A stretch of 60,518 nucleotides of DNA from an uncultured Prevotellaceae bacterium (lineage in GTDB: Bacteria; Bacteroidota; Bacteroidia; Bacteroidales; Bacteroidaceae): NCBI GenBank assembly GCA_902762565.1, contig CACWOS010000015.1, positions 1 through 60,518 on the forward strand. Reading direction: 5' to 3'. A program made the position numbers and the translations under genes. The notes under the pieces are model-generated. The model was not told where the DNA came from, made no database searches, and was given only the letters and a program-made list of their open reading frames with translations. Below, piece after piece: positions 17,372 through 25,665 of the stretch (positions are counted from its first letter, which is position 1; every line of letters begins with the position of its first letter).

Positions 17372-17422
17372 AGAAATCTTTCTTTTTTTGTCAAGCGTCA
17401 GTACTTTCGCTGAATTATTCAG

Positions 17423-17454
17423 CAAAGGTACGAATTAGTGAGCAAACTTCCAAA
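17423..17454 (-). promoter_or_regulatory. dxs promoter P2 (TTTG-N20-TACCTTTG)
   Basis: Second complete promoter 82 bp upstream: -7 at 17423-17430, -33 at 17451-17454, spacing 20. Shares gcaaaggtacgaattag with P1, so it seems to be a duplication. The rest of the dxs-lplA gap (17455-17556) is AT-rich with the lplA -7 box at 17524. Confidence 0.75.
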
Positions 17455-17523
17455 TCTTTTATAACCTTTTTCTTAAGAGAAAATAATTTCTATTAAATAC
17501 TTGCATATTACATATTTTCTTCA

Positions 17524-17531
17524 TACTTTTG
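17524..17531 (+). promoter_or_regulatory. -7 element (TACTTTTG) of the lplA-gcv cluster
   Basis: TACTTTTGC lies 26 bp before the lplA ATG, divergent from dxs. Confidence 0.6.
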
Positions 17532-17556
17532 CAAAAAGTTATTTACTACAGCCCGA

Positions 17557-18540
17557 ATGAAATATATATCACTACCAGAGAAATCCCAACAGGAACGGCC
17601 CCGAAAGCTGTCCTTTTATCTGGCTATGGAGGAATATGTGGCTCGCTATGTGTTTGAGGACGAGTGCTTTTTTATGTGGCAGGTGGAACCAAGTGTGATA
17701 TTTGGGCGTAACCAACTGATAGAAAACGAGGTGAATCTTGACTTTTGTAAGAAACATGGCATCCAGATGTACCGTAGAAAGAGTGGGGGAGGCTGTGTGT
17801 ATGCTGACAAACGTAATGTCATGTTCTCGTATATCACCAGCGAGGAGCAGGTGGGCTTTACCTTCAATCGTTATATCAATATGGTTGTAACGGTGTTACA
17901 ACGTTTGGGTGTCGACGCCTCTGCCTCCGGACGTAACGATGTGATGATTGGCGATCGTAAGGTAAGTGGCAATGCTTTCTACCATCTGCCTGGATGTAGC
18001 ATTGTGCATGGTACTATGCTCTACGATACTGATATGGTAAATATGGTTGGTGCCATAACGCCCAGTGATGCCAAATTGCTGTCGAAGGGTGTGGCCAGTG
18101 TCTATCAGCGTGTGGCGCTGCTGAAGAACTATACCAAGTTGTCACTTGAGGAGTTTATGATTTATGTGCGCCAAACTCTTTGTGACGACGACCTGATGCT
18201 GACGAATGAGCAGGTCAAGGCGATAGAACAGATGGAGAAAGAGTATCTTTCAGACGAGTATATCTACGGTAAGAATCCTCGCTACACGCTCATCAAACGC
18301 AGACGTATTGAACATGTCGGTGATCTTGAAGCCCGTATCGAAGTAAAGAATGGTATCATCAAGAACGTCAATCTGATGGGCGACTATTTCCTTGTAGGCG
18401 ATTTGGATAAGGGGCTGTTACAGAAACTGATTGACGTGCCGTTAGAGTATGTGGCGTTGCGACGGGTATTACCCGATCGTATCGACAATATCATTATGAA
18501 CTTGATGACTGAAGATTTTATTCTGTTACTCACTGAATAG
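17557..18540 (+). CDS. lplA: Lipoate-protein ligase A
   Basis: 327 aa. Attaches lipoate to acceptor proteins, here most likely the adjacent GcvH. BPL_LplA_LipB domain in residues about 20-220: FGRNQLIENEVN, then RRKSGGGCVYADKRNVMFSY (the RRxSGGGxVxxDxxN lipoate ligase signature, about 70-90) and DRKVSGNAFYH with the adenylate-binding Lys. C-terminal lipoate-ligase accessory domain from about 240 (NPRYTLIKRRRIEHVGDLE). First gene of a five-gene glycine cleavage cluster plus lpd; 39 bp before gcvT. Confidence 0.93.
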   Translation: MKYISLPEKSQQERPRKLSFYLAMEEYVARYVFEDECFFMWQVEPSVIFGRNQLIENEVNLDFCKKHGIQMYRRKSGGGCVYADKRNVMFSYITSEEQVGFTFNRYINMVVTVLQRLGVDASASGRNDVMIGDRKVSGNAFYHLPGCSIVHGTMLYDTDMVNMVGAITPSDAKLLSKGVASVYQRVALLKNYTKLSLEEFMIYVRQTLCDDDLMLTNEQVKAIEQMEKEYLSDEYIYGKNPRYTLIKRRRIEHVGDLEARIEVKNGIIKNVNLMGDYFLVGDLDKGLLQKLIDVPLEYVALRRVLPDRIDNIIMNLMTEDFILLLTE

Positions 18541-18579
18541 CATTAATGCTCTTAATTATAATAATTCTAAACTAAAAAT

Positions 18580-19662
18580 ATGGAAAACAAAAAGACCTGT
18601 CTCTATGACAAACACGTGGCCCAGGGAGCATTGATGTCGCCATTCGGCGGTTTCGACATGCCCATTCAGTATTCTGGTATCGTGGACGAGCATCAAGCCG
18701 TACGCACAGCCTGTGGCGTTTTCGATGTCAGTCACATGGGCGAAGTGCTGATTACCGGCCGTGACGCTGAACGCTACGTTAATCACATCTTTACGAATAA
18801 TGTAGTGGGCATGCCCAATGGAAAAATTCTCTATGGTATGATGTGCTACGAGGATGGTGGCGTAGTGGACGACCTGCTGGTGTACAAAGTGGGCGACCAG
18901 CGTTTCTTCTTAGTCATCAATGCTGCCAACATCGATAAGGACTGGGCCTGGATACAGGAACAGGCTAAAGGATACGATGTGCAATTGGAACACCAGAGCG
19001 ATATGTATGGTGAATTGGCTGTTCAGGGACCTGACTCTGAGCAGGTGATGAAGGATGTACTGGGTATAGATGGTTCTGACCTGACGTTCTACACATTCAA
19101 GGAAATAGGTAATGTGATAGTCTCACGTACCGGCTATACTGGTGAGGATGGCTTCGAAATATATGCTACACCTATTTATATTAATAAGTGCTGGGACAAA
19201 CTGATGGCGTCAGGGCGTTGTAAGCCCTGTGGCTTGGGTTGCCGAGATACTTTGCGCTTCGAGGTAGGACTGCCTCTCTATGGCGATGAGCTCTCGGCAG
19301 ACATCACGCCTATCATGGCAGGCTTAGGCATCTTTGTGAAGTTAGATAAGGATGAGTTCATTGGCAAGGAGGCACTTGCCAAACAGAAAGCCGATGGACC
19401 TGCCAAGAAGATTGTGGGTATAGAGTTGGCCGATAAGGCAATACCACGTCACGGTTATACGGTATTGAATATGGAAGGTGAGCCTATCGGTGAAGTAACT
19501 ACGGGTTATCATACCATCTCTACCGATAAGAGTGTTTGCATGGCTCTTATCGATACACCTTATGCCAAGTTAGATACCGAGGTGCAGATTCAGATTCGCA
19601 AAAAGGTATTCTCAGGCAAAGTAGTCAAGAAACAATTTTATCATAAAAACTATAAAAAATAA
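18580..19662 (+). CDS. gcvT: Glycine cleavage system T protein (aminomethyltransferase)
   Basis: 360 aa. Transfers the methylene group from aminomethyl-GcvH to tetrahydrofolate, releasing ammonia. Full-length GCV_T domain with GVFDVSHMGEVLITG (about 46-60), the folate-binding region YTGEDGFEIYA (about 185-195), LGCRDTLRFEVGLPLYG (about 221-237) and a C-terminal barrel (GEVTTGYHTISTDKSVCMALI). Five bp before gcvH; with gcvH, gcvPA, gcvPB and lpd makes the complete glycine cleavage complex. No glycine riboswitch is seen upstream. Confidence 0.96.
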   Translation: MENKKTCLYDKHVAQGALMSPFGGFDMPIQYSGIVDEHQAVRTACGVFDVSHMGEVLITGRDAERYVNHIFTNNVVGMPNGKILYGMMCYEDGGVVDDLLVYKVGDQRFFLVINAANIDKDWAWIQEQAKGYDVQLEHQSDMYGELAVQGPDSEQVMKDVLGIDGSDLTFYTFKEIGNVIVSRTGYTGEDGFEIYATPIYINKCWDKLMASGRCKPCGLGCRDTLRFEVGLPLYGDELSADITPIMAGLGIFVKLDKDEFIGKEALAKQKADGPAKKIVGIELADKAIPRHGYTVLNMEGEPIGEVTTGYHTISTDKSVCMALIDTPYAKLDTEVQIQIRKKVFSGKVVKKQFYHKNYKK

Positions 19663-19667
19663 TTACT

Positions 19668-20048
19668 ATGGCAAAAGTATTAGAGGGACTCTACTATAGT
19701 GAGTCGCACGAGTATGTACGTGTTGAAGGTGATTTCGGTTTCATTGGTATTACAGATTATGCCCAGAATGCTTTGGGCAATGTGGTGTATGTCGATATGC
19801 CCGAAGTGGACGATGAGGTATCTGCTGGCGAAGAGTTTGGCGCTGTTGAGAGTGTCAAGGCAGCCAGCGACCTGATGTCGCCAGTCACTGGTGTTGTTGT
19901 CGAGGTTAATGAGGCTTTGGACGACCAGCCGGAACTCGTCAACCAGGATGCTTACGAAAACTGGATTATCAAGGTGAAAATCAGTGATAAAAGTGAGCTT
20001 GATGATTTGATGGATGCCAAGGCATACGCCGCATTCTGCGAAAAGTAA
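19668..20048 (+). CDS. gcvH: Glycine cleavage system H protein
   Basis: 126 aa lipoyl carrier that shuttles aminomethyl groups between P, T and L proteins. Conserved lipoylation Lys64 in GAVESVKAASDL, within the hammerhead beta fold (YVDMPEVDDEVSAGEEFG before, SPVTGVVVEVNEAL after). Length is normal. A 7-bp phrase repeat fills the spacer to gcvPA. Confidence 0.97.
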   Translation: MAKVLEGLYYSESHEYVRVEGDFGFIGITDYAQNALGNVVYVDMPEVDDEVSAGEEFGAVESVKAASDLMSPVTGVVVEVNEALDDQPELVNQDAYENWIIKVKISDKSELDDLMDAKAYAAFCEK

Positions 20049-20050
20049 TG

Positions 20051-20085
20051 TTTAATCTTTAATGTCTAATCTTTAATGTTTAAAT
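20051..20085. repeat. Heptamer repeat (TTTAATC/TTTAATG) supplying the gcvPA start codon
   Basis: Five 7-bp units (tttaatc, tttaatg, tctaatc, tttaatg, tttaaat) start right after the gcvH stop. The ATG of gcvPA (20076-20078) is the end of the fourth unit, and the next unit encodes its first residues. The whole spacer is repeat. Confidence 0.9.
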
Positions 20086-21389
20086 ATTTTCCGCATACTC
20101 AGGATGATCTGAAAGCTATGCTCGAAAAAGTGGGTGTCGATTCTCTCGACGCCTTATACAGTCAGATACCTGAGAGCATCCGTTTCCGTGGGGACTATAA
20201 GATTCCCTCGGAGATGAGCGAAATGGAGGTGCGTCAGCTCTTCGAGAAACTCGGTTCTCTGAATAAACAGTTGACGTGCTTTGCCGGTATGGGTGTCTAT
20301 GACCACTATACGCCGTCCGTTATTCCGCAACTGTTGCAGCGTTCTGAGTTCCTGACCTCTTACACGCCTTATCAGGCTGAGATTTCGCAGGGTACGCTCC
20401 ATTATATCTTTGAGTATCAGTCCATGATGGCTGAACTGACGGGTATGGACATTTCGAATGCTTCCATGTACGATGGCACTACCGCTGCTGCCGAGGCGAT
20501 GATGATGGCGGTGGCTGCCAGTAAGAAGGCGCGTCGTGTGTTGATAGCTGGTACGATGAGTCCGCTGACAGTCAAGGTAATGACCCGTTACGCCCATCAT
20601 CAGGGCATTGAACTCTTTGCTTTGCATATTAAGGATGGTGTGACCGATTTGGAGGAACTCAAGGCAGAGTTGGCCAAGGGTGATGTGGCTGGTATGATGG
20701 TGCAACAACCCAATGCTTTTGGCATCGTAGAAGACTATACCGGTTTTGCTGAGGCTTGTCATGAGCAGAAGGCACTCTTCATGATGAATTGTGTTGCAGC
20801 TGACCTTGCCGTATTGAAGACACCAGGCGAGTGGGGTGCTGATATCGCCGTTGGCGATGGCCAGTCGTTGGGCATTCCCATGCAGTTTGGTGGCCCTTAT
20901 GTTGGCTATATGTGTTGCACGGAGAAACTGATTCGTAAGATGCCGGGTCGTATTGTTGGCATGACAAAGGATAATCGCGACCAGCGTGCCTTTGTGCTGA
21001 CGTTGCAGGCTCGCGAACAGCATATCCGTCGTCAGAAGGCGACTTCGAACATCTGTTCAAATCAATCGTTGATGGCACTCTTTGCGACCATCTATTGTTC
21101 GCTGATGGGTAAGCAAGGACTGAAGGAGGCGGCACAGCTGTCATACGCTGGTGCCCACTATCTCTGGGATGAACTCAAAAAAACGGGACGTTTCCATCTG
21201 GTATTCGACCAGCCTTTCTTCAATGAGTTCTATGTGAATTACGATGGCGATATTGAAACCCTCTACCAGCGTTTCATCGATGCAGGAATCTTAGGTGGTG
21301 TCAGGATGGAGAACGGGCTTATCATTGCCGTTACCGAGAAGCGTACGAAAGAAGAAATTGATAACTTCGTAAAGATTGCAGCCTTATGA
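20076..21389 (+). CDS. gcvPA: Glycine dehydrogenase (decarboxylating) subunit 1
   Basis: 437 aa. N-terminal half of the P protein, made as a separate chain as in many Bacteroidetes and Firmicutes. Starts MFKYFPHTQDDLKAMLEKVG; contains SFLTSYTPYQAEISQGTLHYIFEYQSM-type motif (split here as EFLTSYTPYQAEISQG and LHYIFEYQSMMAELTGMDIS) and GGPYVGYMCC (about 270-279). It lacks the PLP lysine, which is on subunit 2. The start lies inside a 7-bp repeat, and its end overlaps gcvPB by 4 bp (ATGA), which favours 1:1 synthesis. Confidence 0.95.
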   Translation: MFKYFPHTQDDLKAMLEKVGVDSLDALYSQIPESIRFRGDYKIPSEMSEMEVRQLFEKLGSLNKQLTCFAGMGVYDHYTPSVIPQLLQRSEFLTSYTPYQAEISQGTLHYIFEYQSMMAELTGMDISNASMYDGTTAAAEAMMMAVAASKKARRVLIAGTMSPLTVKVMTRYAHHQGIELFALHIKDGVTDLEELKAELAKGDVAGMMVQQPNAFGIVEDYTGFAEACHEQKALFMMNCVAADLAVLKTPGEWGADIAVGDGQSLGIPMQFGGPYVGYMCCTEKLIRKMPGRIVGMTKDNRDQRAFVLTLQAREQHIRRQKATSNICSNQSLMALFATIYCSLMGKQGLKEAAQLSYAGAHYLWDELKKTGRFHLVFDQPFFNEFYVNYDGDIETLYQRFIDAGILGGVRMENGLIIAVTEKRTKEEIDNFVKIAAL

Positions 21390-22795
21390 ATAATAAATTA
21401 TATGGTAATTTGATTTTCGAACTATCGAAAGAGGGCCGTAAAGGCTACAGTCTGCCCAAGAACAATTTTGGCCATTACGAGATACCAGCTTCGATGCAGC
21501 GTGCGCAGGAGGCACAACTGCCTGAGTGCGACGAACTGACGGTGGTTCGCCACTATACCAATCTCTCGAACAATAACTTCGGTGTCGATACGGGTTTCTA
21601 TCCCCTTGGCTCATGTACCATGAAGTATAATCCCAAACTCAACGAAGAAATGGCTGCCCTGTCAGAGTTTCAGAATCTGCATCCCCTGCAACCTGCTGAC
21701 ACTGCAAAAGGAGCGTTGGCTTTGGAAAAACTTCTAGAGCAGTCGCTTTGTGAACTGACGGGGCTGGCTCATTTTACCTTTAAGCCTTATGCTGGAGCGC
21801 ATGGCGAACTCACAGGTCTGATGACGATTGATAACTATCATCAGTCGCGTGGCGATAGGACTCGTAAAAAGGTGATTGTTCCCGATAGTGCACACGGCAC
21901 GAACCCCGCTTCGGCAGCTGTCTGTGGCTTAGAGATTATCGAGTTGAAGTCATTGACTGACGGAACAGTGGATTTCGACGACTTGAAACGTCTCGTTGCC
22001 GGGCAGGGGGCGGAGATTGCTGCCATGATGATGACCAATCCAAACACGCTTGGTCTCTTCGAAACCCGTATCCCTGAGATTGCAAAGCTAATACATGACT
22101 GTGGTGGATTGATGTATTACGATGGTGCCAACCTGAATCCTATGCTTGGTGCTTGTCGTCCTGGCGATATGGGATTTGATGTGATGCACATCAATCTGCA
22201 CAAGACCTTCTCTACGCCTCATGGCGGTGGTGGTCCTGGCAGTGGTCCTGTAGGTGTTCGTGAGGGCTTGCAGGAATGTTTCCCTACAGTGTCGCCCTAT
22301 CACGGCAACTTTGGCGTGATGATGCGTGCCTATGCCTACATTCTCTCGCTGGGTCGCGAACATGTCAAGGAGGTGGGTCCGCTGGCTGTACTCAATGCCA
22401 ACTATATCAAGGAATCGCTGAAGGATGTCTATGAACTGCCCATCGACACAATCTGCTGTCACGAGTTCGTGTTCGACGGTCTGAAGGATAAATCTACCGG
22501 CGTTACGACGATGGATGTAGCCAAACGTCTGCTCGACTACGGCTATCATGCACCTACCATCTATTTCCCCTTGCTCTTCCACGAGAGTCTCATGATTGAG
22601 CCTACGGAGAATGAATCGAAGGAAACCCTCGATGGCTTTATCGCCGTGATGCGCCAGATTGCCGAAGAGGCCAAGAATAATCCCGATATGGTAAAGACAG
22701 CTCCTCACACGACACCTATAGGACGTGTTGACGACGTGCTGGCTGCCAAACATCCAGTGACGACGTATCGCCAGCTCCAGGCAGAAAATCTTTAA
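21386..22795 (+). CDS. gcvPB: Glycine dehydrogenase (decarboxylating) subunit 2
   Basis: 469 aa. C-terminal half of the P protein with the PLP-binding Lys273 in HINLHKTFSTPHGGGGPGSG. Other marks: PLGSCTMKYNPKLNEEMA (about 72-89), the PDSAHGTNPASAAVCG motif (about 170-185) and the end GRVDDVLAAKHPV. Decarboxylates glycine and passes the aminomethyl group to GcvH. Starts inside the gcvPA stop. Its own stop (22793-22795) lies in the first unit of the next phrase repeat. Confidence 0.96.
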   Translation: MNNKLYGNLIFELSKEGRKGYSLPKNNFGHYEIPASMQRAQEAQLPECDELTVVRHYTNLSNNNFGVDTGFYPLGSCTMKYNPKLNEEMAALSEFQNLHPLQPADTAKGALALEKLLEQSLCELTGLAHFTFKPYAGAHGELTGLMTIDNYHQSRGDRTRKKVIVPDSAHGTNPASAAVCGLEIIELKSLTDGTVDFDDLKRLVAGQGAEIAAMMMTNPNTLGLFETRIPEIAKLIHDCGGLMYYDGANLNPMLGACRPGDMGFDVMHINLHKTFSTPHGGGGPGSGPVGVREGLQECFPTVSPYHGNFGVMMRAYAYILSLGREHVKEVGPLAVLNANYIKESLKDVYELPIDTICCHEFVFDGLKDKSTGVTTMDVAKRLLDYGYHAPTIYFPLLFHESLMIEPTENESKETLDGFIAVMRQIAEEAKNNPDMVKTAPHTTPIGRVDDVLAAKHPVTTYRQLQAENL

Positions 22796-22820
22796 CGTTT
22801 AATCTTTAATGTTTAATGTC
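22791..22820. repeat. Heptamer repeat holding both the gcvPB stop and the lpd start
   Basis: Units tttaacg, tttaatc, tttaatg, tttaatg. The gcvPB TAA (22793-22795) is in unit 1 and the lpd ATG (22816-22818) ends unit 4. Same unit family as 20051-20085, 2.7 kb upstream. Confidence 0.9.
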
Positions 22821-24054
22821 TGAAACAGATTTGATCATCATTGGTGCGGGCCCTGGTGGGTACCGCGCCGCTGAATATGCAGCCAAGCAAGGCATGAAGG
22901 TTACCATCTTCGAAAATAACGAAGTGGGTGGCACATGTCTGAATGTGGGATGTATTCCCACGAAGACCTATGTTCACAGCGCTACCTTTGTTGAGGCTCG
23001 TGAACGTATGGCAACCGTCATTCCGCAGCTCCGTGCTGGTGTCGAGGGCATTCTCTCGCATCCCAACATCACCCTCGTCCGTGAGAAAGCTGTCTTTGGC
23101 AAGACTCCCCTCCTTTTGGAGGGGGTGGGGAAGGTCCCTATCATCATTGCCACGGGCTCCGAAACAAAATGGTTGCCCATCAAGGGCATTGATGACCCTC
23201 GTGTGGTTGATAGTACGGGACTCCTGAACCTCGAAAATCTTCCTAAGCGACTCGCTATTATCGGTGCTGGTGTCATTGGCATGGAGTTTGCCAGCGTGTT
23301 CCATCGCTTTGGCTCTGAGGTAACAGTCATTGAATACCTGAAGGAGTGCTTGCCAGCCCTCGATAGTGATATTGCCAAACGTCTGCGCAAACTGTTGGAA
23401 AAACGAGGCATTACTTTCCACATGAAGACCGCCGTGGAGGATATCGCTGATATCGAGGCTGATGTGGTGTTGATGGCCACGGGACGTAAACCTCGTACCG
23501 AAGGCCTGAACCTCGAAACCCTTGGCATTACCCTTACGCCCCAAGGTGCCATTCCTGTAGATGATAATTATCAATTATCAATTCTCAATTCTCAATTGAA
23601 TGGTCTCTATGCTATTGGTGATGTCAATGGTCGCCAGATGTTGGCCCATGCTGCTGAAATGCAAGCCGTTCGAGCCGTCAATCATATCTTGGGCAAGCAG
23701 GACAATATCCGTTTCGATATTATGCCTGCTGCTATCTTCACAGACCCTGAGGCAGCCTGCGTAGGACCTACTGAAGACCAGTTGAAAGCTCAGAACGTCC
23801 CCTATGTATGCAAGAAATCTTTCTGGCGTGCCAACGGCAAGGCTCTCGCTATGAATGATACCGAGGGCATGCTTAAACTCTTCGCTGATGACGACGATCG
23901 CATCATCGGTTGTCATGCCTTTGGAACCCACTCGGCAGACATCGTCCAAGAGGTCAGCGTCCTCATGTGTCGCGACACAACTGTTAGCCAACTATATGAT
24001 ATGGTACACATCCATCCCACGCTCAGCGAAATTCTTTTATCTGCTACACAATAA
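22816..24054 (+). CDS. lpd: Dihydrolipoamide dehydrogenase (L protein)
   Basis: 412 aa, somewhat short for the family (usually about 450-470). FAD-binding IIIGAGPGGYRAAEYAA at the start; redox disulfide GGTCLNVGCIPTK (Cys41, Cys46); NAD-binding AIIGAGVIGMEFASVFHRFG (about 149-168); second FAD motif GLYAIGDVNGRQMLAHAA; C-terminal dimer domain ending HIHPTLSEILLSA with the catalytic His-Glu pair. Reoxidises GcvH lipoate with NAD+. Two stretches look repeat-derived: TPLLLEGVGKVP (from an inverted CTCCCC/GGAGGGG repeat, 23104-23134) and NYQLSILNSQLN (from a 7-bp repeat, 23566-23600), the latter about five residues longer than usual between the VDD and GLYAIGD motifs. Confidence 0.93.
   Translation: MSETDLIIIGAGPGGYRAAEYAAKQGMKVTIFENNEVGGTCLNVGCIPTKTYVHSATFVEARERMATVIPQLRAGVEGILSHPNITLVREKAVFGKTPLLLEGVGKVPIIIATGSETKWLPIKGIDDPRVVDSTGLLNLENLPKRLAIIGAGVIGMEFASVFHRFGSEVTVIEYLKECLPALDSDIAKRLRKLLEKRGITFHMKTAVEDIADIEADVVLMATGRKPRTEGLNLETLGITLTPQGAIPVDDNYQLSILNSQLNGLYAIGDVNGRQMLAHAAEMQAVRAVNHILGKQDNIRFDIMPAAIFTDPEAACVGPTEDQLKAQNVPYVCKKSFWRANGKALAMNDTEGMLKLFADDDDRIIGCHAFGTHSADIVQEVSVLMCRDTTVSQLYDMVHIHPTLSEILLSATQ
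23566..23600 (+). repeat. Heptamer repeat (AATTATC/AATTCTC x5) in frame inside lpd
   Basis: Five 7-bp units: aattatc twice, aattctc twice, aattgaa. Translated in frame as NYQLSILNSQLN just before the GLYAIGD FAD motif. The unit is close to the AATTGAG repeat at 1537-1568, read on the other strand. Confidence 0.9.
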
Positions 24055-24084
24055 AGAAGCCTGCCACTCGGCAGGCTTCTTTTA
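24053..24084. terminator. Strong bidirectional terminator after lpd
   Basis: Perfect 13-bp stem aaagaagcctgcc/ggcaggcttcttt with loop actc, starting within the lpd stop codon. Followed by T/A-rich sequence on both sides, serving lpd (plus) and the TPR gene (minus). Confidence 0.9.
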
Positions 24085-24101
24085 TAGTTTGTTATCGTAA
24101 T

Positions 24102-25532
24102 TTATTTGGTTTCAAGAATCTGCTTGGCAATCTCATTTTCAGGATCGATAGCCTGCAGCTTCGTTGCAAAGGCCTTAGCAGCTTCCTTGTCTTCCTTGAC
24201 GATGAAGTTGTAAGCAATCATGTAACGGTATGACTCGATGATGCGGGCACGCTCTGTAGCGTCCTTCTCGGCACGGGGCTCAATGAGTTCGATGAGCTTC
24301 TCGTAGTAAGGCTTGGCCAGACCCAGCTTTGAGTCGGGGTCCATCTGGGCATTGACGCGGGCACGCATGAAGTTGGCATATTCAACAGCATTCTCGTATT
24401 TGTTGGCAAGGTCTGCATAAACAGCGTCAGCCTCGATGAAGGCAGCCTTTTTGGCTTCAGCATCCTGTAGGGTGCTACCATGTTGCATGTGCAGTGTGGC
24501 CAAGCCTGCCATGTCGTTGGCAGTGGGCTTCTCCTGATTGTTCAGATAGTCCTTATAGTTCTTGATAGCATTGGGGTAGTCTTCCTTGGCTTTGTATGCG
24601 TCAGAGAGCTGCTTGACGACACCAGCACGCTTGGCCTTGTTGTCCATATCCTCTTGAGCAAGAGCCAGTTCGTACATCTCAATGGCCTTCTCGTGGTTCT
24701 TGGCACCAGCGTAGGCATTGCCATAGTAGGTGTAGTCGTAGTATGAGAACTTGGCAGAGTCGCTCTTGTGGAACAGGGCATCGGCATACTGCAGTGCCTC
24801 GTCGTAGCGCTTCAGCTCGGTAAGGTTGAAGAAGGCCAGACGGTTGAAGGCTGCATGACGTGGATTCTTGCTCAGACCAAACTTGGCAACCTCAAGAGCC
24901 TTGTCGTACTTCTGCTTGAAGAAGGCAGACATGGCATAGTCGCTGAGGTCGCGCTCTTCCATCTTTGCCTTGTCGGCCTTGTCGTAGGAAGCCAGTGCCT
25001 TGTCGAACTCGTTAGACATGTAGTAGATACGACCTGCCAAAGCATCGACGGCAATGTCGGGACGCTGTATGCGGAGATCGTTCAGCTTGGCAACGGCACC
25101 ATTGGGGCTTATCTTACGATAGACATTGGCGTACTTGTAGTATGCATCAGGATTCTTCGGGTCTACGTAAATAGCCTGCTCGTACTGAGCTGCAGCACCA
25201 CCACCATCGTCGGCTACGGCTGCGATGTCGCCTAATAGAATGAAGGCGGGAGCGCACTTGTTCTTAGATGCCTGCAGAGCCAAGTTAGCATACTCCTTGG
25301 CATTAGCGGTATCCTTGGCTTCGTAGAAGGCACGACCGAAAGCGACCAGATTCTCAGCATTCTTCTTGTTGGCCTTGAAGAACGGCTTCATCTGCTTGTC
25401 GAGGTCGGCGGGTTTGCTACTAATAATCTTCTTAACGGCATCAATGTCGGCCTTTGAACCGTCCTGTGCCAGTGCATTTGCGCTGTAACCTGCGGTCAGC
25501 GCTGCGATAAATAGATATTTAATTGCTTTCAT
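24102..25532 (-). CDS. TPR-repeat periplasmic protein of the exb/tonB cluster
   Basis: 476 aa. The start is set at MKAIKYLFIAALTAGYSANA, a Sec signal peptide ending ALAQ; the in-frame ATG at 25574 would put 14 polar residues before it. The mature protein is all-helical with many tetratricopeptide units (for example YASIYVDPKNPDAYYKYANV-like YVDPKNPDAYYKYANVYRK near 140, and ENAKEYANLALQAS-like units). Likely a periplasmic scaffold. It is the last gene downstream of exbB-exbD-exbD-tonB-pstS-like, a gene order I know from Prevotella/Bacteroides. Gap of 133 bp to the previous gene; no separate promoter recognised. Confidence 0.82.
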   Translation of the reverse strand: MKAIKYLFIAALTAGYSANALAQDGSKADIDAVKKIISSKPADLDKQMKPFFKANKKNAENLVAFGRAFYEAKDTANAKEYANLALQASKNKCAPAFILLGDIAAVADDGGGAAAQYEQAIYVDPKNPDAYYKYANVYRKISPNGAVAKLNDLRIQRPDIAVDALAGRIYYMSNEFDKALASYDKADKAKMEERDLSDYAMSAFFKQKYDKALEVAKFGLSKNPRHAAFNRLAFFNLTELKRYDEALQYADALFHKSDSAKFSYYDYTYYGNAYAGAKNHEKAIEMYELALAQEDMDNKAKRAGVVKQLSDAYKAKEDYPNAIKNYKDYLNNQEKPTANDMAGLATLHMQHGSTLQDAEAKKAAFIEADAVYADLANKYENAVEYANFMRARVNAQMDPDSKLGLAKPYYEKLIELIEPRAEKDATERARIIESYRYMIAYNFIVKEDKEAAKAFATKLQAIDPENEIAKQILETK

Positions 25533-25665
25533 AATCGTTAATTTATTTAAGTTATACTTCTTGTTTCTTCTCACTTTTTGCTTATATGACGTTTTTCCTC
25601 TTTGATAGTTTATTTCTTATAATGTTATTGCTTGGCAATTCTTCTCTAAGTCCTAAGCTAAACTA

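Noticed and set aside
18541-18579. Glycine riboswitch before gcvT
   Set aside because: The gap is only 39 bp and no aptamer sequence is seen there or before lplA.
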